Shown one piece after another: positions 34,132-43,282 of a stretch of DNA of 64,000 nucleotides (position 1 is its first letter; each line of letters opens with the position of its first letter). Origin of the DNA: Octadecabacter algicola (GTDB lineage Bacteria; Pseudomonadota; Alphaproteobacteria; Rhodobacterales; Rhodobacteraceae); the NCBI RefSeq assembly GCF_021532625.1, contig NZ_JAKGAR010000001.1, positions 868,001 to 932,000 of the forward strand, written 5' to 3'. A model generated the notes under the pieces. The model saw nothing but the letters and a program-made list of their open reading frames with translations. It was not told the origin of the DNA and did no database searches. Both the position numbers and the translations under genes were made by a program.

Positions 34132-34197
34132 AACGCGGTGATTCTAGCGCCGTGTATGGGAGATTTGCGCACAGCGCTATAACTAAGGGGGGCGACC

Positions 34198-35301
34198 ATG
34201 TCTGGCGTCAAGCTACAGAGTATCGTCAAGGCCTATGGCGCCGTGCAGGTTGTGCACGGGATTGATCTTGAAGTTCAGGAAAAAGAATTCGTTGTTTTGG
34301 TTGGCCCATCCGGTTGCGGCAAATCAACAACCCTACGGATGGTCGCGGGCCTTGAAGAGATTTCCGGCGGTGAGCTGACGATTGACGGCAAGGTCATGAA
34401 CCGCGTTGCACCTAAGGATCGCGATGTAGCGATGGTGTTCCAGAACTATGCGCTCTACCCGCACCTGAATGTTGCCAACAACATCGCATTCGGCCTGAAA
34501 ATCCGCAAAGAAACCAAGCAAGACATCGACGATGCAGTTGCTGAGGTCGGCGGTATCCTTGGGCTGACAGAATACCTTGATCGCAAGCCATCTGATCTAT
34601 CCGGTGGTCAGCGCCAACGCGTTGCAATGGGCCGTGCAATCGTTCGTCGCCCAAAGGTGTTCTTGTTTGACGAACCGCTTTCCAACCTTGACGCAAAGCT
34701 GCGCACACAGATGCGCGCAGAGATTAAACGTCTTCACAAACGTCTTGGCGTAACCAGCCTTTATGTAACCCACGATCAGGTCGAAGCGATGACGCTGGCT
34801 GATCGAATTGTTGTGATGAACGACGGCCGGATCGAACAAATCGGCACGCCGATGGAATTGTTCTTGAACCCTGTAAACTCATTTGTTGCGGGCTTCCTTG
34901 GCGCCCCGCCTATGAACCAGATCAAAGCCACGATCGCGGCCGGTGATACTGGCCCATTGGCACAGTTTGAAGGAGGCGAATTGGCTTTGGCCCCGTTGGC
35001 CGACCTACAGAATGCAGTTGGCCGTGAAGTTATTGTTGGCATCCGCCCTGAATACGCACAGATCGTTACCGAACCGACCGCTGGTTCTGTTGCCTGTAAT
35101 CTTGACCTCGTTGAAACGCTCGGCTCTGAAGCCCTGCTTCATACCACTGTTGGGGATGACCCGTTTGTCATCCGCACCGACACACTTGGTAAAATGGGGA
35201 CGCTTGACGCCGTGACTGGGTTTACAGCCCAGCCCGACCTGATCAAGGTCTTTGATGCCGACACAGGTATGGCCCTTGCCGGCCAGACGCGTGCAGCATG
35301 A
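34198..35301 (+). CDS. ABC transporter ATP-binding protein (AlgS/UgpC/MalK type)
   Basis: 367 aa. Walker A is GPSGCGKSTTLRMVAGLEE, the Q-loop lies in VFQNYALYPHLNV, the signature is LSGGQRQRVAMGRA, and Walker B is VFLFDEPLSNLDAKL. The H-loop is in YVTHDQVEAMTLADRI. A MalK-type C-terminal regulatory domain of about 130 aa follows (VNSFVAGFLGAPPMNQI onwards). It energises the importer formed by the next two permeases and the binding protein. The first permease overlaps it by ATGA. Size and neighbours match AlgS of the Sphingomonas A1 alginate importer. Confidence 0.93.
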   Translation: MSGVKLQSIVKAYGAVQVVHGIDLEVQEKEFVVLVGPSGCGKSTTLRMVAGLEEISGGELTIDGKVMNRVAPKDRDVAMVFQNYALYPHLNVANNIAFGLKIRKETKQDIDDAVAEVGGILGLTEYLDRKPSDLSGGQRQRVAMGRAIVRRPKVFLFDEPLSNLDAKLRTQMRAEIKRLHKRLGVTSLYVTHDQVEAMTLADRIVVMNDGRIEQIGTPMELFLNPVNSFVAGFLGAPPMNQIKATIAAGDTGPLAQFEGGELALAPLADLQNAVGREVIVGIRPEYAQIVTEPTAGSVACNLDLVETLGSEALLHTTVGDDPFVIRTDTLGKMGTLDAVTGFTAQPDLIKVFDADTGMALAGQTRAA

Positions 35302-36263
35302 GCTCTGAACCTGACACCAAAGAGATCGGAGCCCTGCAAATACAAACGCGCGGCCGGATGGAGCGCCTCGTTGATCACGTAAAGAAAGACTGGCAGCTAT
35401 ACGTTCTGTTGCTGCCGACAATCATCTGGCTTCTCGTGTTTCTTTATAAGCCGATGTACGGGCTGCAGATTGCATTCAAAGACTACAGTATCTTCCGCGG
35501 CGTCGCGGCTAGCCCTTGGATCGGGTTTGAGCACTTTGAAACTTTGTTTAGCAGCGAAGGCTTTATGCGGGCCTTACGCAACACGATTGCGATCAGTTTC
35601 TGGAGCCTGTTGATCGGTTTTCCAATGCCTATTTTCTTGGCGTTGATGTTCAATGAGATCCTTCACCGGAAGTTCAAAAGCACTGCACAAACAATTGTTT
35701 ACCTGCCGCACTTCATCTCATCTGTGATTATTGCTGGTATCGTTATCACGGCGTTCTCACCGGGTGCGGGTATCGTGAACACAGTTATGGGGTGGTTCGG
35801 GCTCGACCCGATTTACTTCCTCACCAAACCAGAATGGTTCCGCCCGATCTTTATCGGTACGACCATTTGGCAAGAGGCAGGTTTCCAATCTATCGTGTTC
35901 CTTGCAGCCATCGCTGGCGTGTCCCCGACTTTGTATGAATCTGCTGTGGTGGATGGGGCAAGCCGCTGGCAGATGATGTGGAAGATCACTATTCCATCTA
36001 TCCTGCCGACGATCATCATTATGTTGATCATCCGCATCGGTAACATGCTCGAAGTGTCCTTCGAGATGATCATCCTGCTTTATCAGCCAAGTACTTACGA
36101 GACCGCGGATGTTGTGAACACCTTTATCTATCGTCAGGGTTTGCAGAACGGGCAATATGACTTTGCCGCTGCTGCTGGTCTGTTCAACGCTGTTGTGGCC
36201 TTCGTTTTGGTCATCGGTGCAAACACAATCGCCAAGCGCTTCTCGCGCACATCGCTGTGGTAG
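35298..36263 (+). CDS. ABC transporter permease (AlgM1/LplB type)
   Basis: 321 aa with six hydrophobic helices. YVLLLPTIIWLLVFLYKPMYGLQIAFKDY is the opening helix and loop of LplB-type permeases. The EAA loop is ESAVVDGASRWQMMWKITIPSILP (in part). AlgM1 of the Sphingomonas alginate importer is of similar length (about 324 aa) and belongs to the same permease group. It is coupled to the ATPase gene by ATGA overlap and followed 12 bp later by the second permease. Confidence 0.92.
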   Translation: MSSEPDTKEIGALQIQTRGRMERLVDHVKKDWQLYVLLLPTIIWLLVFLYKPMYGLQIAFKDYSIFRGVAASPWIGFEHFETLFSSEGFMRALRNTIAISFWSLLIGFPMPIFLALMFNEILHRKFKSTAQTIVYLPHFISSVIIAGIVITAFSPGAGIVNTVMGWFGLDPIYFLTKPEWFRPIFIGTTIWQEAGFQSIVFLAAIAGVSPTLYESAVVDGASRWQMMWKITIPSILPTIIIMLIIRIGNMLEVSFEMIILLYQPSTYETADVVNTFIYRQGLQNGQYDFAAAAGLFNAVVAFVLVIGANTIAKRFSRTSLW

Positions 36264-36275
36264 GGGAGAAAACCA

Positions 36276-37157
36276 ATGGCTAATCTTAATCTCTACTCAC
36301 GCAGTGACAAACGTTTCGTCCTGATCAACATGTTCCTGATCGCGATCTTTACGTTGTCCACGATGTATCCGTTCATCTACATCGCCTCATTGTCGCTTAG
36401 CTCTGGCTTTGCAGCACGGGCAGGTCAGGTTGTTCTCACACCAATCGATACAACGATCGAAGCGTACAAATACATCTTGTCGCAACGGATGTTCTGGGTC
36501 TCTTACGGGAACACGTTCTTCTATACGATCTTTGGCACAATCACGTCGTTGCTGTTCTTGATCCCGGGTGCCTATGCCCTTTCACGTCCGCAGCTTTACG
36601 GTCGCCGCTTCTTTAACCTGATGGTCGCCTTTACCATGTGGTTCAACGCGGGCCTGATCCCGTTCTTCTTGAACATGCGTGATCTTGGCTTGCTGGACAG
36701 CTACATCGGTATCTTGATCGGCTTTGCGGTAAACGGGTTCAACCTGATCCTACTCCGCAACTTCTTTGAAGGCGTTCCAAGCTCATTTGAAGAAGCCGCT
36801 CGTATGGATGGCGCAAATGACTTCCAAGTCTTGTGGAAAGTCTACATGCCGCTTGCCAAACCAGCCATCGCCACAGTCGCCTTGTTTTGCTTGGTGTCGC
36901 GCTGGAACGGCTTCTTTTGGGCTATGGTGTTGTTGCGGGACGAAGAAAAAATTCCGCTGCAGGTATACCTGCGCCACACCATCGCGACACTTTCTAACGA
37001 TGACGAATTCGGGGCAACTCTAATTGATGCGCCCTACTCTGTCGAAACGGTGTCTGCCGCGATTATCGTATGCTCGATTATTCCGGTGCTCATCGTCTAC
37101 CCGTTTATCCAGAAGTACTTTGAAAAAGGTATCATGCTGGGTGGGGTGAAAGAATAA
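36276..37157 (+). CDS. ABC transporter permease (AlgM2/YtcP type)
   Basis: 293 aa with six helices, the same length as AlgM2. The EAA loop is SFEEAARMDGANDFQVLWKVYMPLAKPAIATV (in part). The N-terminal FTLSTMYPFIYIASLSLSSG and the GAYALSRPQLYGRRFFN block place it in the YtcP/LplC-type permease group that partners LplB-type proteins for large or unusual oligosaccharides. A GGGGAGAA site precedes the start. Confidence 0.92.
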   Translation: MANLNLYSRSDKRFVLINMFLIAIFTLSTMYPFIYIASLSLSSGFAARAGQVVLTPIDTTIEAYKYILSQRMFWVSYGNTFFYTIFGTITSLLFLIPGAYALSRPQLYGRRFFNLMVAFTMWFNAGLIPFFLNMRDLGLLDSYIGILIGFAVNGFNLILLRNFFEGVPSSFEEAARMDGANDFQVLWKVYMPLAKPAIATVALFCLVSRWNGFFWAMVLLRDEEKIPLQVYLRHTIATLSNDDEFGATLIDAPYSVETVSAAIIVCSIIPVLIVYPFIQKYFEKGIMLGGVKE

Positions 37158-37189
37158 CTAACGAAACGCAACTTCTGGGAGGAAACCTT

Positions 37190-38752
37190 ATGCGTAAACT
37201 AACTTTAACTTCAGCTTTGCTTGCGGGCACAGCATTGGCGGCTCCGGCATTTGCCGACGGTCACCTGCTGATCACAGACGAGCCACTGGAACTTACGATC
37301 CAGATGAACCACGTACGTTACCCGACGTACCAAGAAGACTGGCCTGTTGAACAAGTCGCTCGTGAGCTGACCAACATCCACCTTGTTGACGACACCGTTG
37401 GCGCGAACATGCGTACAGACGAAAACACAGGTAAAACAGAAGCGTTGAACCTGATGCTTGCTGCTGGCGCGATCCCTGACATCGTCGGTTCCAGCCGCAT
37501 CAAAGACTTCGTGAACCAGTATGGTCCAGAAGGCGCATTCTTGCCGTTGAACGACCTGATCGCTGAGCACGCTCCACACCTGACAGCGTTCTTCGAAGAG
37601 CGCCCAGAAATTCAGTCTGCGATCGCAGCATCTGACGGCAACATGTACTACATTCCGTACCTGCCAGACGGCAAATACGGTCGCGCATACTTCATCCGGA
37701 CTGACTGGTTGGAAACACTTGGCCTTGAACGCCCCGAAACAGTTGAAGAACTCGAAGAAGTACTGATCGCGTTCCGCGACGGTGATCCAAACGGCAACGG
37801 TGTAGCGGACGAAGTTCCATACTTCGCACGTCAGTGGCCAGAGCTTATCCGTCTTGTCACACTGTGGGACGGCCGTTCTTCCGGTTCGGACACATACCAC
37901 GACTTCTACGTAGATGACGGCCAGTTGCTGCACCCATACGCACAAGACGGTTACCGCGAAGGCATCGCAAACCTGTCCCGCTGGTATGCTGAAGGTCTGA
38001 TCGACGCAGAAATCTTTACTCGCGGCTCTTCTTCACGTGACTATCTGCTGGGTGAAAACCTTGGCGGCATGACACACGATTGGTTCGCATCCACATCCGG
38101 CTACAACCGTCTGTCCAGCGAGATCGAAGGCTTTGCAATCGAAGCACTCGCACCGCCAGCATCCGTATCCGGCGTTCGCATGGAAGAGCACCGTCGTATC
38201 CCGATCAAGCCTGATGGCTGGGCAATTGGTGCAACCAACGAGCACCCAATTGAAACCATCAAATACTTTGACTTCTGGTTCTCCCCTGAAGGCCGCCGCT
38301 TGGCTAACTTCGGTGTAGAAGGTCAGCAGTACACAGTCGTTGATGGCGAAGCGATCTTCACGGAAGAGTTCCTGACAAACGGTGAGCCGGTGAACAACCA
38401 GCTGTATCGCGTTGGGTCCCAGCTTCAGGCGCGTGGTTACTTCCAAGACTACAACTACGAAAAGCAGTGGTCCAACGAGTTCGCACTCGAAGGTATCGCC
38501 CTTTATGACGAAGGTGACTACCTGATCGATCAGTTCTTGGGCGTTGCATTCACGGCTGACGAACAGCGCGTTTATGACCGCACGTTCTCGTCTATCCGTG
38601 ACTACATGCTCGAGCGTCAGCAAGGCTGGATCCTTGGTAACTCCGACGTCAACGAAGACTGGGATGCTTACCTCGAGACACTCGACTCCATGGGCTACCA
38701 GGACCTTCTTGAGGTCATGAACTCTGCTTACACACGCCAGTACGGCGGCTAA
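37190..38752 (+). CDS. Extracellular solute-binding protein with AlgQ-type calcium site
   Basis: 520 aa with a signal peptide of about 22 residues (LTSALLAGTALAAPAFA). It is a large cluster-F-type binding protein (LipO/YtcQ/AlgQ group). DPNGNGVADE at residues 199-208 reproduces the calcium-binding loop of alginate-binding AlgQ1/AlgQ2 (D199, N201, N203, D207, E208). WYAEGLIDAEIFTRG and IKPDGWAIGATNEHP are other group features. A GGGAGG ribosome-binding site and well-adapted codons point to high expression. With a PL15-type lyase as the next gene, alginate or oligo-alginate is the probable ligand. Confidence 0.88.
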   Translation: MRKLTLTSALLAGTALAAPAFADGHLLITDEPLELTIQMNHVRYPTYQEDWPVEQVARELTNIHLVDDTVGANMRTDENTGKTEALNLMLAAGAIPDIVGSSRIKDFVNQYGPEGAFLPLNDLIAEHAPHLTAFFEERPEIQSAIAASDGNMYYIPYLPDGKYGRAYFIRTDWLETLGLERPETVEELEEVLIAFRDGDPNGNGVADEVPYFARQWPELIRLVTLWDGRSSGSDTYHDFYVDDGQLLHPYAQDGYREGIANLSRWYAEGLIDAEIFTRGSSSRDYLLGENLGGMTHDWFASTSGYNRLSSEIEGFAIEALAPPASVSGVRMEEHRRIPIKPDGWAIGATNEHPIETIKYFDFWFSPEGRRLANFGVEGQQYTVVDGEAIFTEEFLTNGEPVNNQLYRVGSQLQARGYFQDYNYEKQWSNEFALEGIALYDEGDYLIDQFLGVAFTADEQRVYDRTFSSIRDYMLERQQGWILGNSDVNEDWDAYLETLDSMGYQDLLEVMNSAYTRQYGG

Positions 38753-38772
38753 GCGAGCTCTCTAAAATATTT

Positions 38773-38799
38773 GGGGGGAGCGGTGCTTCTGCTCCCCCC
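38773..38799 (+). terminator. Strong stem-loop after the binding-protein gene
   Basis: A 9-bp perfect stem (GGGGGGAGC at 38773-38781 with GCTCCCCCC at 38791-38799) has a 9-base loop and no long T tract. It lies between the binding-protein gene and the lyase gene. It probably works as a partial terminator or 3' stabiliser that keeps binding-protein mRNA in excess. Confidence 0.6.
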
Positions 38800-38835
38800 T
38801 ATTCAACTCTCAGTAAATCAGAAAGCAGTCGCTCC

Positions 38836-41154
38836 ATGTCCGGCCAAACCCTCACGACCCTTGATGAACCAAATGCAGGCCGCCTGACGATTGACTATGC
38901 GCCAAATGGCGATGACATCGCCGAGAACCCGCCACGCTTTAGCTGGCTCCCTGTGATCGAGGATGAGGCGCAATATGTGCTGCGCATCTCTGGCGATCCG
39001 AAGTACCCAGCCAAGACCACACATACCTATCCTGGTATCACCTTGAATTTCTTCACGCCTGACATTGCTTTGCCAGCTGGCGACTATGTCTGGTCTTACG
39101 CTGTATGGGACGCCGAAACCGGCGCACCATCAACAACTTGGAGCAAAGACCGCGCCTTTACTGTCGCTGCGGACCTGCCCGAAGTGCCCCTGCCCCTGCG
39201 TGCCACCCGTCTGGACCACGTCAGCAAAGCCCACCCGCGCCTTTGGCTAACAGCCGATCGTCTAGATCAATTCCGAAAGGATGTAGCAAAGGACGCAGAC
39301 CACTGCACATGGTCGAATTTTTACGAAAAGTCTGTTCTGCCTTGGATGGGTAAAGACGTCTACAAAGAGCCCGCGGGCTATCCGAACCATCAACGTGTCG
39401 CCCCAGTTTGGCGCCAGACCTACATTGACCTGCAAGAAGTCATCTATGCTACACGCCATCTGGCAATCGGTGGTCAGGTCACAGGCGATCAAGCGATGCT
39501 GGACCGCGCTAAGGAATGGTTGCTGGAGGCCGCATCTTGGGACCCAATGGGGGTCACATCTCGCGCTTATACCGATGAATGGGCCTACCGTGTTTGTAAT
39601 GCGTTGGCTTGGGGCTATGACTGGCTTTATGACCAGTTGAGCGATGAGGAACGCGCAACCGTACGCACCGCATTGTTGGAACGTACACGCGACATCGCAG
39701 AACATGCGATCATCAACGCCAAGATCCACCTGTTCCCATATGACAGCCATGCTGTTCGTTCGGTGTCGTTGACGATCATTCCGGCCTGTATCGCGCTGCT
39801 TGGGGATGACGAGGACGACGAAGCCCGTGATTGGCTGAATTACTGCATCGAATTTCTGTTCACCGTCTATTCGCCTTGGGGCGACAGCGATGGTGGCTGG
39901 GCTGAAGGATCGAATTACTGGATGATGGGCATGGCCTATCTGATCGACGCGGCCAACCAGTTGAAGGCCTACACAGGCTTTGATCTTTATAGACGTCCGT
40001 TCCTTCAGAACACGGGTGATTTCCCGCTGTATTGCAAAGCGCCGAACACGCGCCGTTCGACGTTTGGGGATGATAGCACGCAGGGCGATCTGCCCGGCAT
40101 CAAGACTGGCATCAACCTGCGCCAGTTTGGCGGCGAAACCGGAAACGGTGCGTATCAGTGGTATTACGAAGAAAACCTTCGCATGAACCCGGGCACTGAA
40201 ATGGCGTTCTATAATTGGGGTTGGTGGGACACCAACTTTGACGATCTCGTCTACACGTCCAGCTGTGCACCGGTTGAGGCCTCCCCTCCGCCAAGTGGCT
40301 TCCGTCACTTCAAAGGCATCGGTTGGGTCGGCGTTCAGCACGCGTTGGGTGATGACGACAATCACGTTCAATTCGTGTTCAAGTCGTCCAAATTCGGGTC
40401 CATCAGCCACAGCCACGGCGACCAAAACGCATTCTGTATGGCCGCCTACGGCGAAGATATGGCAATCCAGTCGGGTTACTACGTCGCGTTCAATTCTTCC
40501 ATGCACCGCAAATGGCGCCGTCAGACGCGATCCAAGAACGCGATCCTGATCAACGGCAAAGGCCAATATGCCGACAAAGATAAATCCAAGGCCATGCGCG
40601 CCACGGGTAAAATCATGGCCGCTGAACAGCGCGAAGATCATATTTTTATCAAGGGCGATGCTACGGCGGCCTACCAAAGCCTATCCCCGGAAGTAACGCT
40701 GGCCGAACGCGAAATCTATTTCGTGCGCGGCAGCTACTTCGTGATCGTGGATAAGGTCGATGCAGAAACGCCAGTGACAATCGATTGGTTGCTGCACGCG
40801 AACAACCCGTATGATCTTGGCAAAACGTCGTTCCGTAATACGGGTGACAAGGCCGGATTCTATGGTCAGGTTGTGTGGTCCGAAGCGGGCAAACCGACCC
40901 TGACACAGGAAACAGGTTTCCCAGACGTGGCCCCAGAGGATTACAAAGGCCTGCACGAAAGCACCTGTCTGCACGCGCAATATCCGGCGTCGACTCGCCA
41001 CCGAATTGCCACGCTGGTTGTTCCTTACCGCCTTGCCGAACCGAAACGGATTTTCCACTTCATGGATGACCAAGGCTATGACGCGGACCTCTATTTCACT
41101 GACCCAGAAGAGAACACCTTCAAGGTGGTTATGAAAAAGCTGGCCAATACTTAA
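38836..41154 (+). CDS. PL15-type exolytic alginate lyase (DUF4962 / heparinase II/III)
   Basis: 772 aa, close to the length of Atu3025 of Agrobacterium (PL15, exotype alginate lyase), which it resembles throughout. Residues 1-120 form an N-terminal beta domain (RLTIDYAPNGDDIAENPPRF). An alpha/alpha-barrel follows, then a C-terminal beta-sheet heparinase II/III domain. The likely catalytic residues are His305 (FPYDSHAVRS) and Tyr361 (WAEGSNYWMMG), with His525 and His527 in SISHSHGDQNAF, by comparison with Atu3025 His311, Tyr365 and His531 as I recall them. No signal peptide, so it acts in the cytoplasm and releases unsaturated monouronate. A weak ribosome-binding site follows the stem-loop. 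Confidence 0.88.
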   Translation: MSGQTLTTLDEPNAGRLTIDYAPNGDDIAENPPRFSWLPVIEDEAQYVLRISGDPKYPAKTTHTYPGITLNFFTPDIALPAGDYVWSYAVWDAETGAPSTTWSKDRAFTVAADLPEVPLPLRATRLDHVSKAHPRLWLTADRLDQFRKDVAKDADHCTWSNFYEKSVLPWMGKDVYKEPAGYPNHQRVAPVWRQTYIDLQEVIYATRHLAIGGQVTGDQAMLDRAKEWLLEAASWDPMGVTSRAYTDEWAYRVCNALAWGYDWLYDQLSDEERATVRTALLERTRDIAEHAIINAKIHLFPYDSHAVRSVSLTIIPACIALLGDDEDDEARDWLNYCIEFLFTVYSPWGDSDGGWAEGSNYWMMGMAYLIDAANQLKAYTGFDLYRRPFLQNTGDFPLYCKAPNTRRSTFGDDSTQGDLPGIKTGINLRQFGGETGNGAYQWYYEENLRMNPGTEMAFYNWGWWDTNFDDLVYTSSCAPVEASPPPSGFRHFKGIGWVGVQHALGDDDNHVQFVFKSSKFGSISHSHGDQNAFCMAAYGEDMAIQSGYYVAFNSSMHRKWRRQTRSKNAILINGKGQYADKDKSKAMRATGKIMAAEQREDHIFIKGDATAAYQSLSPEVTLAEREIYFVRGSYFVIVDKVDAETPVTIDWLLHANNPYDLGKTSFRNTGDKAGFYGQVVWSEAGKPTLTQETGFPDVAPEDYKGLHESTCLHAQYPASTRHRIATLVVPYRLAEPKRIFHFMDDQGYDADLYFTDPEENTFKVVMKKLANT

Positions 41155-41190
41155 GCCGACCCAACAAGAATATTGAAATTGGACGAAGCA

Positions 41191-41523
41191 ATGACTGTAA
41201 AAAACTACTTTCCAGCTCAAGAAAACGAAACCTTCGACGCGGGCGGCGGACTGACACGCAAAGTCGGCGCCTACAACGACAACATGATGTGCGTCGAAGT
41301 GAAATTCGAAACGGGCACAGTTGCTGCAATGCATAACCATCCCCACGAACAGATCACCTACGTTATCTCGGGAAAATTTGAATTCACCGTTGGGGATAAG
41401 ACCTACATCGTGACGGCTGGTGACAGCCTCTACAAAGAACCACACATCATGCACGGGGCCACATGCCTCGAGGCGGGAACGCTATTGGATATGTTCACGC
41501 CTCATCGTGAAGATTTTCTATAA
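41191..41523 (+). CDS. kdgF: KdgF-like cupin, unsaturated uronate ketonising enzyme
   Basis: 110 aa from the ATG at 41191 (the TTG at 41173 is less likely). It is a single cupin domain: MHNHPHEQITYVISGKFEF supplies the His-His-(Gln) metal ligands of motif 1, and the His of EPHIMHGATCLE supplies motif 2. KdgF converts the 4,5-unsaturated monouronate released by lyases into the open-chain keto form (DEH or DKI). The position directly after an exolytic lyase fits exactly. The two genes are separated by about 36 bp. Confidence 0.88.
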   Translation: MTVKNYFPAQENETFDAGGGLTRKVGAYNDNMMCVEVKFETGTVAAMHNHPHEQITYVISGKFEFTVGDKTYIVTAGDSLYKEPHIMHGATCLEAGTLLDMFTPHREDFL

Positions 41524-41559
41524 TAATACAAATAAAAGAACACCTTAGGGAGAAATGGC

Positions 41560-42441
41560 ATGACTAAGCCTACAATCGGATTTATCGGACTCGGCCTTAT
41601 GGGCGGCAACATGGTTGAGAACCTTCAGACACGCGGCTTTGAAGTCGTTGTTATGGATCTCAACAAAGACGCCGTGAAAGCGGTTCTTGATCGCGGCAAC
41701 GCTTCCGAGGCAAGCACACCAAAAGAACTGGCCGAAGCAAGTGACATTGTCATGCTGGCCCTGACAACATCTGACGTCGTTGAAAAGATCGTTTACGGAG
41801 ATGACGGCATTCTGGCTGGCATCAAAAAAGGGTCTGTATTGATCGACTTTGGCACCTCCATCCCAGCGTCCACTCGCAAGATTGGTGCCGATCTGGCCGC
41901 CAAAGGTGCGGGCATGGTTGATGCGCCACTGGGCCGTACACCTGCGCACGCCAAAGATGGCCTACTGAATATCATGGCAGCTGGCGACAAAGCGACATTT
42001 GACAAGGTGAAACCTGTCTTGGACGAACAAGGCGAAAACGTTTTCTACCTTGGCGCACTAGGTGCTGGCCACGTTACCAAACTGATCAACAACTTCATGG
42101 GCATGACAACTGTCGCAACCATGAGCCAAGCGTTTGCTGTAGCAGATCGCGCAGGCGTTGATCGCCAGCAGTTGTTTGACATCATGTCCACTGGCCCATC
42201 GAACTCCCCTTTCATGGGCTTCTGCAAGAACTACGCAGTTGATGGCGTCAGCGATCTGGGCTTCTCTCTCAACAATGCCAACAAAGACTTGGGCTATTTC
42301 CTGAAAATGGTCGAAGACATGGGCACCCGTGCAGAGATTGCCGAAGGCACATCCCATAACCTGCAAGCGGCTGTTGATGCCGGCATGGGTGACGGCAACG
42401 TGCCAGAAATTTTCGATTACTTCATGAAGCTTCAGGGTTAA
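41560..42441 (+). CDS. Beta-hydroxyacid dehydrogenase, candidate DEH reductase
   Basis: 293 aa. It belongs to the 3-hydroxyisobutyrate/tartronate-semialdehyde reductase family: IGFIGLGLMGGNM is the NAD(P) motif, MVDAPLGRTPAHAKDG the substrate-binding loop, and GAGHVTKLINNFMG carries the catalytic Lys. The alginate DEH reductase described from Vibrio splendidus belongs to this family as I recall. Its place right after kdgF therefore makes reduction of 4-deoxy-L-erythro-5-hexoseulose uronate to KDG the best guess. A GGGAGAA ribosome-binding site is present. Tartronate semialdehyde reduction is the alternative. Confidence 0.8.
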   Translation: MTKPTIGFIGLGLMGGNMVENLQTRGFEVVVMDLNKDAVKAVLDRGNASEASTPKELAEASDIVMLALTTSDVVEKIVYGDDGILAGIKKGSVLIDFGTSIPASTRKIGADLAAKGAGMVDAPLGRTPAHAKDGLLNIMAAGDKATFDKVKPVLDEQGENVFYLGALGAGHVTKLINNFMGMTTVATMSQAFAVADRAGVDRQQLFDIMSTGPSNSPFMGFCKNYAVDGVSDLGFSLNNANKDLGYFLKMVEDMGTRAEIAEGTSHNLQAAVDAGMGDGNVPEIFDYFMKLQG

Positions 42442-42469
42442 GCCTGAACTCAAGAACGAAGGACAGACT

Positions 42470-43213
42470 ATGAAACTTCAAGGCAAAACAGCCATCGTTA
42501 CTGGCGGCGGGCGCGACATCGGGCGTGCAGTAGCAATCAAATTGGCCGCCGAAGGCGCGGCCGTTGCGATCAACTACTTTTCCAGCAGCGAAGGCGCAGA
42601 CAGCGCCGTTGCTGAGATCACTGCAGCAGGCGGCAAAGCGTTCGCCTTGCAAGGTGATCTGAACACGCAAGAAGGCGTCGATGCTTTGGTCAACAAAGCC
42701 TATGACGAATTCGGCAGCGTTGATGTTCTGGTGAACAACACAGGCGGTTTGATCGCACGTATCAAAATCGCTGAGATGTCGCTTGAGCACTGGAACAATG
42801 TGATGGATCTGAACCTGACCAGCACATTCATGATGACCAAAGCATGCTTGGCCAAGATGAAATCTGGTGCGATCGTCAACCTTGCCAGCCAAGCTGGTCG
42901 TGACGGCGGTGGCCCCGGTTCAGTTGCGTATTCCGCATCCAAAGGTGCAGTCATGACATTTACACGCGGCTTGGCCAAAGAGCTCGGCCCCGACATTCGT
43001 GTAAACGCACTCTGCCCTGGCATGATCGATACGGATTTCCACAACATCCACACGCCAGACGCGGCGCGCCGTGGCTTGGAAGCAAACGCACCCGTGCGTC
43101 GCCAAGGTCTGCCGGAAGATGTGGCAAACCTTGTGCTGTTCCTTGCTTGTGAAGACTCCGCCTTCATCACGGGTGCGAACGTCGACATTAACGGCGGAAT
43201 GCTGTTCAGCTAA
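42470..43213 (+). CDS. SDR family oxidoreductase (possible DEH or uronate reductase)
   Basis: 247 aa classical short-chain dehydrogenase. TGGGRDIGRAVAIKLA is the cofactor loop, NNTGG the structural motif, and NLASQAG with YSASKGA supplies Ser-Tyr-Lys. DINGGMLFS closes the fold. DEH reductases A1-R of Sphingomonas and an Agrobacterium homologue are also SDRs, so this and the beta-hydroxyacid dehydrogenase upstream are competing or cofactor-complementary candidates for the same step. Residue choice for NADH or NADPH cannot be settled by eye. A terminator follows. Confidence 0.88.
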   Translation: MKLQGKTAIVTGGGRDIGRAVAIKLAAEGAAVAINYFSSSEGADSAVAEITAAGGKAFALQGDLNTQEGVDALVNKAYDEFGSVDVLVNNTGGLIARIKIAEMSLEHWNNVMDLNLTSTFMMTKACLAKMKSGAIVNLASQAGRDGGGPGSVAYSASKGAVMTFTRGLAKELGPDIRVNALCPGMIDTDFHNIHTPDAARRGLEANAPVRRQGLPEDVANLVLFLACEDSAFITGANVDINGGMLFS

Positions 43214-43227
43214 GACCTCCCGATAAG

Positions 43228-43258
43228 GGGCGGCGCATCAAACGTTGCGCCGCCCTTT
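43228..43258 (+). terminator. Terminator after the SDR gene
   Basis: A 10-bp perfect GC-rich stem (GGGCGGCGCA at 43228-43237 with TGCGCCGCCC at 43246-43255) has an 8-base loop and is followed by TTT. The short T run suggests partial termination between the SDR gene and kdgK, which starts 25 bp later. Confidence 0.65.
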
Positions 43259-43282
43259 GTTCAAATAGGACATCGCCAAGAC

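Larger units (their letters stand above)
33849..34197. other. Intergenic control region between gntR and the ABC importer operon
   Basis: A 349-bp stretch without a credible gene; the open frames crossing it are extensions or shadows. It holds two palindromes (34092-34103 and 34112-34131), an AT-rich segment around 34070-34095 and the ribosome-binding site of the importer ATPase (GGGG at 34190). It probably carries the promoters of both divergent units. Confidence 0.7.

Noticed and set aside
39262-40677. 471-codon open frame on the minus strand
   Set aside because: It is entirely antisense to the PL15-type lyase gene, has low-complexity His/Val/Arg-rich composition and no recognisable domain; the plus-strand protein is clearly real.
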